Position numbers and translations under genes: made by a program | Assembly (NCBI GenBank): GCA_023433265.1 | Contig: JAEZDR010000153.1 | Location: 1-6,081 of the forward strand | Source of the DNA: Bacteroidota bacterium | Lineage (GTDB): Bacteria > Bacteroidota > Bacteroidia > Chitinophagales > Chitinophagaceae | Length of the DNA stretch: 6,081 nt | Reading direction: 5' to 3' | Shown: one piece after another, positions 1 through 5,926 of the stretch | Numbering within the stretch: the first letter of the stretch is position 1 | Layout of the letters: each line of letters begins with the position of its first letter | The notes under the pieces: model-generated | Seen by the model: only the letters and a program-made list of their open reading frames with translations | What the model was told of the DNA's origin: nothing | Database searches by the model: none

Positions 1-1875
1 TTTGGCGCACCTACTGAAAATGGTCGCCAAACAGCAAGCGTGGTAGAAGCTAATAAGCTGGCAGGAACAAACTATTACAACCCTGCATGGGGATACCAGA
101 TGGGCAAGAAAAGGAATGCTAACGTGGCTAAAACCAACCAGCCTTTCGCAATCCTCACGCACGACTTCCGCCTGAATAATAATACCAACCTGGTAACAGC
201 CGCCAGCTTCTCAGCCGGCGAAAGGACGACCACAGCTTTAGATTGGTATAATTCAGCAGACCCAAGGCCTGATTATTATCGCAACTTGCCAAGCTACCAG
301 GAAGATCCTTATTGGCAGGGCCAGGTGCGGGATGCAATCCTTGCTAATCCAAACCTGTTACAGATCGATTGGCATAAGCTTTACGAATCTAACAGGAATA
401 ATGCAAACAATACTGTTGCAGGTGTTCCTGTACCAGGCCTTCGTTCGCGCTACGCGGTACAAGACCGTGTTAACTACACTACACGCTTTGCTTTCAACTC
501 AGTACTCAACAAGAGAATCAACGATAACATTGATTTCTCTGCAGGAGCCAACTTTCAATGGCAGAAGAACCATTACTTCAATCGCATAAATGATCTTTTG
601 GGCGGCGACTGGTGGTTAAACGTTAACCAGTTTGCAGAAAGGGATTTCCCTAATAACCAGGTTATCAACCAATGGGATGTAGATAATCCTAACAGATTAG
701 TTGGAAAAGGTGAAAAGTATGGCCACGATTATGATATCAATATTCGCCGTGCGGCTGCCTGGGCACAAGGTGTATTTAAAACTACCATGTTCGATTTCTT
801 CCTTTCGGGCGAATTATCTAATACATCGTTTTTTAGAGAAGGATATAATAGAAACGGCCTGTATCCAAACAATTCGAAAGGTAAATCTGCTTCCCAAGAC
901 TTTGTTAACTATGCCCTCAAAGGTGGTGTTACATACAAGATTAACGGGAGGAACTACGTTTACCTGAACGGTACCTACCTTACAAGGGCTCCTTTCTTTG
1001 ATAATGTATACGTTGCGCCAAGAACAAGAGACTTTGTTCAGCCAAATACCAGCAGCGAGAAGATATCGAGTATGGAAGGCGGATACGTTTTAAATAGTCC
1101 AAGAGTAAGAATGAGAGTTTCAGGCTACTACACCAATTTCGACGATCAAATGAACGTACAAGGGTTCTATCACGATGTGGTGCAGAACTTTGTAAACTAC
1201 GCTATCAGCAACATCGATAAAGTACATGTCGGCGGTGAGTTCGGTGTTGAAGCTAAAGTTATTCCTAACGTAACAGTAAACGCAGCAGCAGCTCTCGGGC
1301 GTTATTATTATAATAGCAGGCAGAAAGCTACCGTTACAGTTGATAACGCATCTAGTGTTCTGGATGTTAACCAGGCTAACCAAACAGTTTACTCGGAAGG
1401 TTTCAGGGTAGCATCTACGCCCCAGGAAGCTTATTCACTGGGTGTTACTTACCGCTCTCCTAACTATTGGTTCGTAAGCTTAACAGGTAACTATTTCGAC
1501 CAAATGTGGTTGGAGTTCAACCCTATCAGGCGTACTACAAATGCAGTGGAAGGGCTTAATCCATCTACCGATCCAAAAGATGCGGCTTTGCTACGTGAGA
1601 TTGTTGGACAGACTCAGTGGGATGCGCAGTTTACGCTTGACTTCTTCGGTGGCTATTCTTATAAACTGCCTAAGAAAAAGTTCCATATGGGCAACAACGC
1701 TTTCCTTGTTTTCAATGTGGGTGTAAATAACATTTTGAATAACAAAGAAATCATCACAGGCGGTTTCGAGCAATTGCGCTTCGATTTCGAAACAAGGAAC
1801 GTAAACAAGTTTCCTCCGAAGTTATATTATAGCTACGGCCTTAACTACTTCGCGAGTGTAACGCTTCGATTCTAA
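1..1875 (+). CDS. TonB-dependent outer-membrane receptor, SusC-like, C-terminal part (5' end outside window)
   Basis: This is the beta-barrel part of a TonB-dependent receptor, which imports a bound ligand through the outer membrane using TonB/ExbBD energy. The frame is open from base 1. The GTG at 40 is only an internal codon, because the 13 codons before it (FGAPTENGRQTAS) read through smoothly, so the start lies upstream and the signal peptide, any carboxypeptidase-regulatory-like domain and the plug are missing. The 624 visible residues alternate aromatic-rich strand segments with long Asn/Asp-rich loops. Typical stretches are GGVTYKINGRNYVYLNGTY (about residues 307-325) and the end NYFASVTLRF, with a terminal Phe as in outer-membrane barrels recognised by BAM. 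From memory the protein resembles Chitinophagaceae receptors that sit beside DUF5689 lipoproteins. The next gene starts 30 bases on, so the two are probably co-transcribed. The ligand is unknown; no promoter is visible. Confidence 0.93.
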   Translation, partial: FGAPTENGRQTASVVEANKLAGTNYYNPAWGYQMGKKRNANVAKTNQPFAILTHDFRLNNNTNLVTAASFSAGERTTTALDWYNSADPRPDYYRNLPSYQEDPYWQGQVRDAILANPNLLQIDWHKLYESNRNNANNTVAGVPVPGLRSRYAVQDRVNYTTRFAFNSVLNKRINDNIDFSAGANFQWQKNHYFNRINDLLGGDWWLNVNQFAERDFPNNQVINQWDVDNPNRLVGKGEKYGHDYDINIRRAAAWAQGVFKTTMFDFFLSGELSNTSFFREGYNRNGLYPNNSKGKSASQDFVNYALKGGVTYKINGRNYVYLNGTYLTRAPFFDNVYVAPRTRDFVQPNTSSEKISSMEGGYVLNSPRVRMRVSGYYTNFDDQMNVQGFYHDVVQNFVNYAISNIDKVHVGGEFGVEAKVIPNVTVNAAAALGRYYYNSRQKATVTVDNASSVLDVNQANQTVYSEGFRVASTPQEAYSLGVTYRSPNYWFVSLTGNYFDQMWLEFNPIRRTTNAVEGLNPSTDPKDAALLREIVGQTQWDAQFTLDFFGGYSYKLPKKKFHMGNNAFLVFNVGVNNILNNKEIITGGFEQLRFDFETRNVNKFPPKLYYSYGLNYFASVTLRF

Positions 1876-1905
1876 CAACAATACAAAAAGTCAAATAAAG
1901 ATATT

Positions 1906-4149
1906 ATGAAAACAAAATCAATAATGTGGTTCAGCAGCCTCGCTGTAATGCTCACAGCGGTGTTTGCATTAGGCTGTAACAAAAAGTTCGACGAGCCACC
2001 TACCGGCGATAACACTGACCCGGATATTACAGCTACCACTACAATAGCTGAACTGAAGAATGCTTACGCCCTGCAGAGTGGACAAGCGGTTCAAATCACA
2101 GGCGGCAAAATCATCAAGGGTGTGGTTGTAGGTAACGACAGGAGCGGAAACATCTACAAGACATTATATATCGATGACGGAACTGCCGGCCTTCCGATTT
2201 CTCTTAACACAACCGGCCTGTACAATACTTACCCTGTAGGCAGGGAAATCTTCATTCGTACAGATAGCCTCTGGTTGTGGAACACGAACAGCATGATTAC
2301 AATGGGAGTAAGAACAATGGTTAATGGCGCCCCGGTTTATGGCGGTATTCCTCCTGCTTTCATTGATAAGTATATCGTGCGTGGCAAAACAAACCGGACA
2401 GTTCCTATACAAGATGTTACTAACATCAGCCAGTTGAACAACACTTACCAGGGCCGCCTTATCAGGCTGCAGGATATGGAAGTTGCGACAGGCGATCTTA
2501 ATAAGACATTTGCTGATACTTCAGCAAACAAAGGCGACATCAACATCAATTTCCAGAACTGCGATAAGCAAGCTATCATAGCACGTAGTAGCGGTTATGC
2601 AAACTTTGCAGGCGTAAAGGTGCCTTCAGGCCGTGGCGAAATGATGGCAATCTACACAGTATATAATGCCACTAAACAGCTTGTAATTCGCGATACTTCT
2701 GACCTTAAGTTCACCCAACCTCGTTGTGGAGCGGTTAATCCGGCTGACTTTAAGTTCGTTACAATAGGGCAGTTAAGAACGATGTTCAATAACGGTCAGA
2801 CTGATATCCCTGACAGCACTGCTTTCCGCGGTGTGATAGTATCGAGCACCACAAACGAAGCGGCAGGTAATTATCGTATCCAGGACGCAACTGCAGGTGT
2901 TCAAATCAGGTTCGCAGTAGGCGCAAATCCTAATGCAGTTTTAGGCGATAGCATGATAGTAAACGTTTCGAAGCTTAAGCTTGAACTGTTCCCTGCCGGT
3001 AATGGCGATCTGCAAATCAACAACGTAACCTCAGCCACCATGTTGGGTACTGGTTCTATAACGCCAAGGATTGCTACTGTTGCTGAAATCAACGCAAACG
3101 TAAATAACTGGGCGTCTACGGTGGTTAAAATCAATAATGTAACTATTGCCGTAGGTACTTCCAGCGGTACAGGTACTAACTATACTATCACGGATGCAAC
3201 GGGTTCTATCCAAACATTCGTGCGTACTACATCGGGTATCACAATGCCTCCGGCAGCTTCTTCGATTACCGGTTACGTATCTATCTTCAGTGGCACACCG
3301 CAACTTACCTTGCGCGTTCAGGGCGATGTAGTTGCTTCCACTTCTCCAACACCGATTGTATCTACAACAGCTATCTCCGGTATATCTCAAACAGGCGCTA
3401 CTTCAGGTGGTAACGTTACTTCTGAAGGAACTTCTGCAGTTACAGCAAGGGGGGTAGTTTGGAGTACATCACAAAATCCTGATATCAGCCTCAGCACTAA
3501 AACAAATGACGGCGCTGGTCCTGGTACTTTCACCAGTGTAATTACCGGATTAACAGCAGGCGTTACTTACTATGTAAGGGCTTATGCTACTAACGCTTCT
3601 GGTACATCATATGGCAACCAGGTTTCATTTACCACAGGAACCACTTCTGGCACTGTTACAACAGAAGATTTCGAAACAGGTAGCAAGAGCAGCTACGCTG
3701 CAGCTTCTGTTACCCTCACAAGCGGTTCCTGGATGTTTAGTGATGCCGTTATTGGCATCACCGCAGGTAGCGATATCTTTAATGGTGCAAAAAGCGCAAG
3801 GATCCGTGGAACCGTTGGTTCTAACAATGGCTACATCGAAACAGAGTTTGCCATCCCAGCTCTTAAGAAAGTAACCGTGCAGCACGCGCAAACAAACTTC
3901 AATGAGGGTACGGGTGCAGTGACTCCTTCCATCGAGCTTTGGATTTCTAAGAATGGCGGCGCCTTCACTAAAGTGGGAACCACTGCTACCAGTGTAAAAG
4001 GAACATTCACAACTACAACCTGGGATGTAAATGCAGTTGCAGGTGAGAATGTGAAAGTGAGAATCCTTAATACTTCAAGCGTTACAGGTACAACCGGCGC
4101 CACTTACCAGGTTCGTGTAAATGTTGATGATGTCAAGTTCGATTACTAA
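1906..4149 (+). CDS. DUF5689-type multidomain surface lipoprotein, partner of the upstream receptor
   Basis: The protein (747 residues) begins with a lipoprotein signal peptide: Lys2/Lys4, a hydrophobic core and the lipobox ALGC with Cys24. The following NKKFDE is charged, as in Bacteroidota surface-export signals, so it is probably anchored on the outer-membrane surface. Visible architecture: a first DUF5689-like segment at about 44-268 (TTTIAELKNAY, then GVVVGNDRSGN and LYIDDGTAGLPI); a second, diverged one at about 285-478 (VTIGQLRTMF, GVIVSS, YRIQDATAGVQIRF); a fibronectin-III-like domain at about 483-577 (TARGVVWSTSQNP, YYVRAYATNASG); and a C-terminal jelly-roll-like domain at about 585-747 (DFETGS, ending VNVDDVKFDY). 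Family knowledge: DUF5689 proteins are Bacteroidota lipoproteins often next to TonB receptors, with OB-fold-like modules. I infer a SusD-like ligand-binding role. No catalytic motif is visible. The start ATG has an A-rich leader and no Shine-Dalgarno sequence, normal for this phylum. The hairpin at 4167-4198 ends the operon. Confidence 0.88.
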   Translation: MKTKSIMWFSSLAVMLTAVFALGCNKKFDEPPTGDNTDPDITATTTIAELKNAYALQSGQAVQITGGKIIKGVVVGNDRSGNIYKTLYIDDGTAGLPISLNTTGLYNTYPVGREIFIRTDSLWLWNTNSMITMGVRTMVNGAPVYGGIPPAFIDKYIVRGKTNRTVPIQDVTNISQLNNTYQGRLIRLQDMEVATGDLNKTFADTSANKGDININFQNCDKQAIIARSSGYANFAGVKVPSGRGEMMAIYTVYNATKQLVIRDTSDLKFTQPRCGAVNPADFKFVTIGQLRTMFNNGQTDIPDSTAFRGVIVSSTTNEAAGNYRIQDATAGVQIRFAVGANPNAVLGDSMIVNVSKLKLELFPAGNGDLQINNVTSATMLGTGSITPRIATVAEINANVNNWASTVVKINNVTIAVGTSSGTGTNYTITDATGSIQTFVRTTSGITMPPAASSITGYVSIFSGTPQLTLRVQGDVVASTSPTPIVSTTAISGISQTGATSGGNVTSEGTSAVTARGVVWSTSQNPDISLSTKTNDGAGPGTFTSVITGLTAGVTYYVRAYATNASGTSYGNQVSFTTGTTSGTVTTEDFETGSKSSYAAASVTLTSGSWMFSDAVIGITAGSDIFNGAKSARIRGTVGSNNGYIETEFAIPALKKVTVQHAQTNFNEGTGAVTPSIELWISKNGGAFTKVGTTATSVKGTFTTTTWDVNAVAGENVKVRILNTSSVTGTTGATYQVRVNVDDVKFDY

Positions 4150-4166
4150 TTCAATAGCTTCAACAT

Positions 4167-4198
4167 AAAAAAAGCTGCCCCTATCGGGCAGCTTTTTT
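4167..4198. terminator. Bidirectional intrinsic terminator
   Basis: A perfect 8-bp stem AGCTGCCC (4173-4180) / GGGCAGCT (4186-4193) with loop CTATC is flanked by A6 on the left and T5 on the right, which lengthen the stem and give a U tract on either strand. It starts 17 bases after the stop of the lipoprotein gene and lies 17 bases past the stop of the converging copper-storage gene, so it can end both transcripts. Confidence 0.93.
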
Positions 4199-4215
4199 AT
4201 TTATTTATAGCTTTC

Positions 4216-4560
4216 CTACGCAGCTATTTCAATCATAATGCGGCATTCCTTAGCGCACGCAATGCAACTTGAAGCACAATCCCTGCAGGCCTGTAGTGCA
4301 TGCTTGCTACATTCAAGCGCACATTCCTCGCAAAGCTCAGCACACATCCGGCATAACTCTTCCGCCCGCGTTGTGCCAAGGTTCAATAACTCCGATGCCG
4401 ACTGGCATAAAGCAGCACACCGGATAGTTAATTGAATGCACTCAGAAAACTGCTGTACGTCCTCAGCTTTCGCGCATGCATTAGCGCAATGGTTGCATAG
4501 CCATGCGCACTTAACGCAGGCCTCTATGCAAGCCTGGTAATTCTGAAACTTAGAGATCAT
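4216..4560 (-). CDS. Cytosolic four-helix-bundle copper-storage protein (Csp, DUF326 family)
   Basis: The protein (114 residues) is packed with 19 cysteines in 3-4 residue spacing, so that they line one face of helices: C11, C15, C18, C22, C25, C29; then C41, C48, C52; then C70, C73, C77, C80, C84; then C92, C95, C99, C102, C106. This is the pattern of Csp proteins, whose four-helix bundle is filled with many Cu(I) ions bound by Cys thiolates. The absence of a Tat or Sec signal points to the cytosolic Csp3 type, which buffers or stores copper. The start chosen is the ATG at 4560 (MISKFQNYQACIEAC), where family similarity begins. The frame can be extended only to a TTG at 4623, adding 21 residues unlike the family. 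No Shine-Dalgarno sequence precedes the ATG. The gene ends at the shared terminator. No copper pump or chaperone gene is adjacent in the window. Copper is the expected metal by family, but it is not proved here. Confidence 0.93.
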   Translation of the reverse strand: MISKFQNYQACIEACVKCAWLCNHCANACAKAEDVQQFSECIQLTIRCAALCQSASELLNLGTTRAEELCRMCAELCEECALECSKHALQACRDCASSCIACAKECRIMIEIAA

Positions 4561-4615
4561 GTCGATGGTGTTAGATTTTAAAAGAAGATGATTAGCGTCA
4601 AACACTGCACCATAA

Positions 4616-4645
4616 TCAAGCAATACCAGGCATTAGACCTCCTTT
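4616..4645 (-). promoter_or_regulatory. Perfect Shine-Dalgarno followed by a five-codon open frame in the copper-storage gene leader
   Basis: On the minus strand AAAGGAGGT (4645-4637) is followed 3 bases later by ATG (4633-4631) and the frame Met-Pro-Gly-Ile-Ala-stop, ending at 4616. The copper-storage start codon lies 55 bases further on. None of the other genes here has a Shine-Dalgarno sequence, so a perfect one stands out. It may be a leader peptide or a ribosome-binding decoy, or a chance match. The spacing to ATG is short. An alternative is that it serves a CTG codon at 4629-4627, in frame with the copper-storage gene. Confidence 0.25.
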
Positions 4646-4692
4646 CAATTAGAACGGCCTCATTACCAGCAAAATGTCTTTTTAACTCGACT

Positions 4693-4712
4693 AAGCCTAC
4701 TTAAGGAGGCTT
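4693..4712. promoter_or_regulatory. Near-perfect 20-bp palindrome, candidate operator
   Basis: AAGCCTACTTAAGGAGGCTT reads almost the same on both strands: AAGCCT and AGGCTT arms around a CTTAAG core, with a single mismatched pair (A4699/G4706). It lies in the divergent spacer, 133 bp before the copper-storage start and 163 bp before the unknown gene. There is no T tract, so it is not an intrinsic terminator. Its length and symmetry suit a dimeric DNA-binding protein, but no regulator is identified. Confidence 0.4.
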
Positions 4713-4726
4713 GCAGCCGACATCAA

Positions 4727-4770
4727 GCCACCTTAAACCGGCTAAAAGTCTGCCTATAGGCCACCTTAAA
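4727..4770 (+). repeat. Direct repeat GCCACCTTAAA, two copies 33 bp apart
   Basis: Exact 11-mers lie at 4727-4737 and 4760-4770. A shortened copy ACCTTAA occurs at 4785-4791, 22 bp after the matching part of the second. Spacings of 33 and 22 bp place all three on the same face of the helix. They lie in the spacer between the divergent copper-storage and unknown genes, so they may be binding sites; no matching protein is known. Confidence 0.4.
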
Positions 4771-4803
4771 ACTCCCTGGAGCTTACCTTAACTTATCTAA
4801 AAG
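4730..4803 (+). repeat. Composite repeat ACCTTAA-N5-CTAAAAG, two copies 55 bp apart
   Basis: The first copy is 4730-4748 and the second 4785-4803. Fourteen of 19 positions are identical, and the five differing bases are all in the central spacer, as in sites where only the two half-sites are read by a protein. A weaker TTAA-N5-CTAA form occurs at 4682-4694. The first half overlaps the GCCACCTTAAA repeat. Confidence 0.4.
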
Positions 4804-4805
4804 GT
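4785..4805. promoter_or_regulatory. ACCTT-N11-AAGGT dyad, candidate MerR/CueR-type operator
   Basis: The 21-bp site has perfect 5-bp arms ACCTT (4785-4789) and AAGGT (4801-4805). Family knowledge: CueR sites in front of copper-export genes have the form ACCTTCC-N7-GGAAGGT, the same outer bases and total length. The inner bases differ here. MerR-type sites lie between the -35 and -10 boxes; no convincing boxes are visible around this one. It is 225 bp from the copper-storage start and 69 bp from the unknown gene, so which gene it would control is unclear. Confidence 0.3.
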
Positions 4806-4829
4806 ACTTAGTGCTTGCTTAGTGGTACC
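4803..4829. repeat. GGTAC / GTACC inverted repeat enclosing two CTTAGTG copies
   Basis: GGTAC (4803-4807) and GTACC (4825-4829) face each other across 17 bases. Between and overlapping them are two exact CTTAGTG copies (4807-4813 and 4818-4824), 11 bp apart, i.e. one helical turn. The element ends 45 bp before the ATG of the unknown plus-strand gene, where an operator or activator site would be expected. Function is not known. Confidence 0.3.
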
Positions 4830-4874
4830 ATATCCTTTATTCTTACCTTTAATGGTCAAGACAACTCCGGAAAT

Positions 4875-5306
4875 ATGGCAAAGGAAAAGAAACCCCTCGC
4901 ATCCATCCAGCCCGGCGAACAAGTGCTGGGAGGGTCATCTAAGTATATAAACGAGAAACGTAGAACCTCTAACCTAAAGCCTAAACAACAAACCGGGGAA
5001 GTTGCGCCTTACTCTTATTGCAACGAGGTAGACAAAGCTTTAGGAAAAGAAATGAGCCGGCACCGCACACTCCGTACTTGCCTCGATCCATTTTCGCAGG
5101 AGTGGAAGGACACCAGCCCGGAAGAGAAGCTTCAAATAATGCAAAAAATTATTCAGTCAGGTACAGACATCAATCGCCTGCTAAAAGACTATAAGAAGAC
5201 GTACAAGGCTATGAACAAAATGCACGTCGTTTACAGCCTGGAAGATGGCCTGCTTGCTATGCTGCGAATAGCTTTACAAAAAGATGTCCGCGTAAAAGGC
5301 GCCTAA
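4875..5306 (+). CDS. Hypothetical basic 143-residue protein
   Basis: I do not recognise this protein. The start is set at ATG 4875 (MAKEKKPLAS); the frame extends only to a TTG at 4815, whose extra 20 residues lie in the repeat-rich spacer and are unlikely to be translated. Residues 1-45 are rich in Lys, Gln, Ser and Pro and probably disordered. Residues 50-70 hold a conserved-looking NEVDKALGKEMSRHRTLRTC stretch. Residues 81-113 and about 121-137 look helical (SPEEKLQIMQKIIQSGTDINRLL; LEDGLLAMLRIAL). There is no signal peptide or membrane segment, so it is cytosolic, and the Lys/Arg excess would allow nucleic-acid binding, which is only inference. Two Cys (49, 69) do not form a metal motif. 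The gene is divergent from the copper-storage gene and converges tightly on the lipoprotein gene. Codon use looks coding throughout, with no frame break. Confidence 0.72.
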   Translation: MAKEKKPLASIQPGEQVLGGSSKYINEKRRTSNLKPKQQTGEVAPYSYCNEVDKALGKEMSRHRTLRTCLDPFSQEWKDTSPEEKLQIMQKIIQSGTDINRLLKDYKKTYKAMNKMHVVYSLEDGLLAMLRIALQKDVRVKGA

Positions 5307-5320
5307 GTTTATTATTTAGG
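5302..5320. repeat. Small inverted repeat over two converging stop codons
   Basis: CCTAA (5302-5306) and TTAGG (5316-5320) pair around a 9-base AT-rich loop. The element contains both stop codons of the converging genes. With only five stem pairs and no clean T tract it is at best a weak terminator, but it is the only candidate between the two genes. Confidence 0.3.
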
Positions 5321-5785
5321 TACTGCAGAGAAATTGCCCTCTGTAATGGCAACAGTATTGCCTGCACCATCTTTGGCTGTAACAGTAAAAGTTCCTGTTA
5401 GCTTGTCGTTGGCCATCGATGTTAGCTTTATCTCGCCACTCTCACCCGCTATATTGGTTCCGGGATTCGTGTAGTATTGAAAGCCTGCTTCTCCTGCCGC
5501 TGAAGGATTAGCTTTTACAGCGTACGTACCAGCTGCAGTTCCATACATATCTATTTCAATATTCTTGTAACTACCTGCAGATGTTTCCTCCCACAAAATC
5601 CTCATCCGGTTTGTACCAATCATGATCCACTTGGCATCCTGCGATATCAATGTGCCATCCTTCTTGAAACATAGATTCTTGCCGTTGCAGGCTCCGCTGT
5701 TGGGGTTATCACTTTCCTTTTTACATGCCATAAACACTCCTGAAAGAAGACCGATGGCAAGGATAATTGAGATTGTTGTTTTCAT
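5312..5785 (-). CDS. Small lipoprotein, DUF6252-like
   Basis: The protein (157 residues) has a clear lipoprotein signal: MKTT, a hydrophobic stretch to residue 20, and lipobox FMAC with Cys21. CKKESDNP after it carries the charged residues typical of exported Bacteroidota lipoproteins, so it probably sits in the outer membrane. The mature part is beta-rich. A Cys33/Cys39 pair (GACNGKNLCF) may form a disulfide, followed by KKDGTLISQDAKW, strands around 60-90, and a C-terminal GEIKLTSMANDKLTGTFTVTAKDGAG followed by ITEGNFSAVPK. That last block, a strand pair ending in a G-x-F-x-x-V-P motif, is what I associate with DUF6252-like lipoproteins. Their function is unknown. The gene seems monocistronic; its stop lies 5 bases from the stop of the converging hypothetical gene. 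The leader is A-rich without a Shine-Dalgarno sequence. Confidence 0.85.
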   Translation of the reverse strand: MKTTISIILAIGLLSGVFMACKKESDNPNSGACNGKNLCFKKDGTLISQDAKWIMIGTNRMRILWEETSAGSYKNIEIDMYGTAAGTYAVKANPSAAGEAGFQYYTNPGTNIAGESGEIKLTSMANDKLTGTFTVTAKDGAGNTVAITEGNFSAVPK

Positions 5786-5829
5786 TGCTTCATTTATTTC
5801 GGAGTGAAATTATCCGTATAGCTGCTTTT

Positions 5830-5861
5830 CTAAATACCGTGAATTGGGTATATTAAACAAA
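5830..5861 (-). promoter_or_regulatory. Candidate Bacteroidota-type promoter for the small lipoprotein
   Basis: On the minus strand TTTG (5861-5858) is followed after 21 bases by TATTTAG (5836-5830), about 45 bases before the start codon. The -33 box matches the Bacteroidota pattern TTTG-N19-21-TAnnTTTG and the spacing is acceptable, but the -7 box matches poorly in its right half. The TTTG box directly adjoins the insertion-sequence-like tip. Confidence 0.22.
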
Positions 5862-5880
5862 GAGTGTCTCAAAAGTTTAA
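5862..5880. mobile_element. Possible insertion-sequence end
   Basis: GAGTGTCTCAAAAGT (5862-5876) resembles the GTGTCTCAAAAGT-type terminal inverted repeats I remember from IS1182-like elements. If so, the element extends to the right. No transposase gene is present in the 200 bases left in the window and no partner end is visible, so it would be a remnant, a MITE, or an element cut by the window edge. On the minus strand, 5927-6001 is a 25-codon open stretch (ending KLSKPTQVFYP, stop at 5924-5926) that could be the tail of a broken gene. Confidence 0.22.
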
Positions 5881-5898
5881 AAAAATGCCTATGAAGGC
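5879..5898 (-). terminator. Weak candidate terminator on the minus strand
   Basis: Read on the minus strand, GCCT-TCAT-AGGC (5898-5887) is a short hairpin followed by A and then seven T (5885-5879). The 4-bp stem is weak for intrinsic termination. If active, it would stop transcripts arriving from the right edge before the small lipoprotein promoter. Confidence 0.22.
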
Positions 5899-5926
5899 TC
5901 TGAGAATCAAGTAAAGGTCTCCATCA

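Noticed and set aside
40..42. GTG at 40 as the start of the receptor
   Set aside because: The frame is open to base 1 and the preceding residues fit the protein; a receptor starting here would lack signal peptide and plug.
3031..3390. 119-codon minus-strand frame with several Cys and Arg
   Set aside because: It lies entirely opposite the lipoprotein gene, whose domains are clear; its Arg/Cys-rich composition is typical of an antisense frame.
4238..4435. His- and Ser-rich plus-strand frame
   Set aside because: It is the mirror of the Cys-rich copper-storage codons, so the composition is a by-product.
4561..4623. N-terminal extension of the copper-storage protein from TTG 4623
   Set aside because: The 21 extra residues do not resemble the family, the start would be TTG, and the Shine-Dalgarno sequence upstream is too far from it.
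4711..4791. A 26-codon plus-strand frame from TTG 4711, in which the 33-bp repeat reads as a repeated HLK peptide
   Set aside because: It is short, has a TTG start one base after AGGAGG-like bases, and no recognisable peptide. The repeat is better explained as DNA sites.
4682..4830. CRISPR-like array in the divergent spacer
   Set aside because: The repeats are 7-19 bp, diverged and unevenly spaced, with no uniform spacers and no cas genes.
4815..4874. 20-residue extension of the hypothetical protein from TTG 4815
   Set aside because: It would begin inside the repeat-rich spacer with a rare start, while a good ATG lies at 4875.
5622..5807. 61-codon plus-strand frame with a hydrophobic end
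   Set aside because: It is antisense to the lipoprotein signal peptide; the hydrophobicity comes from that.
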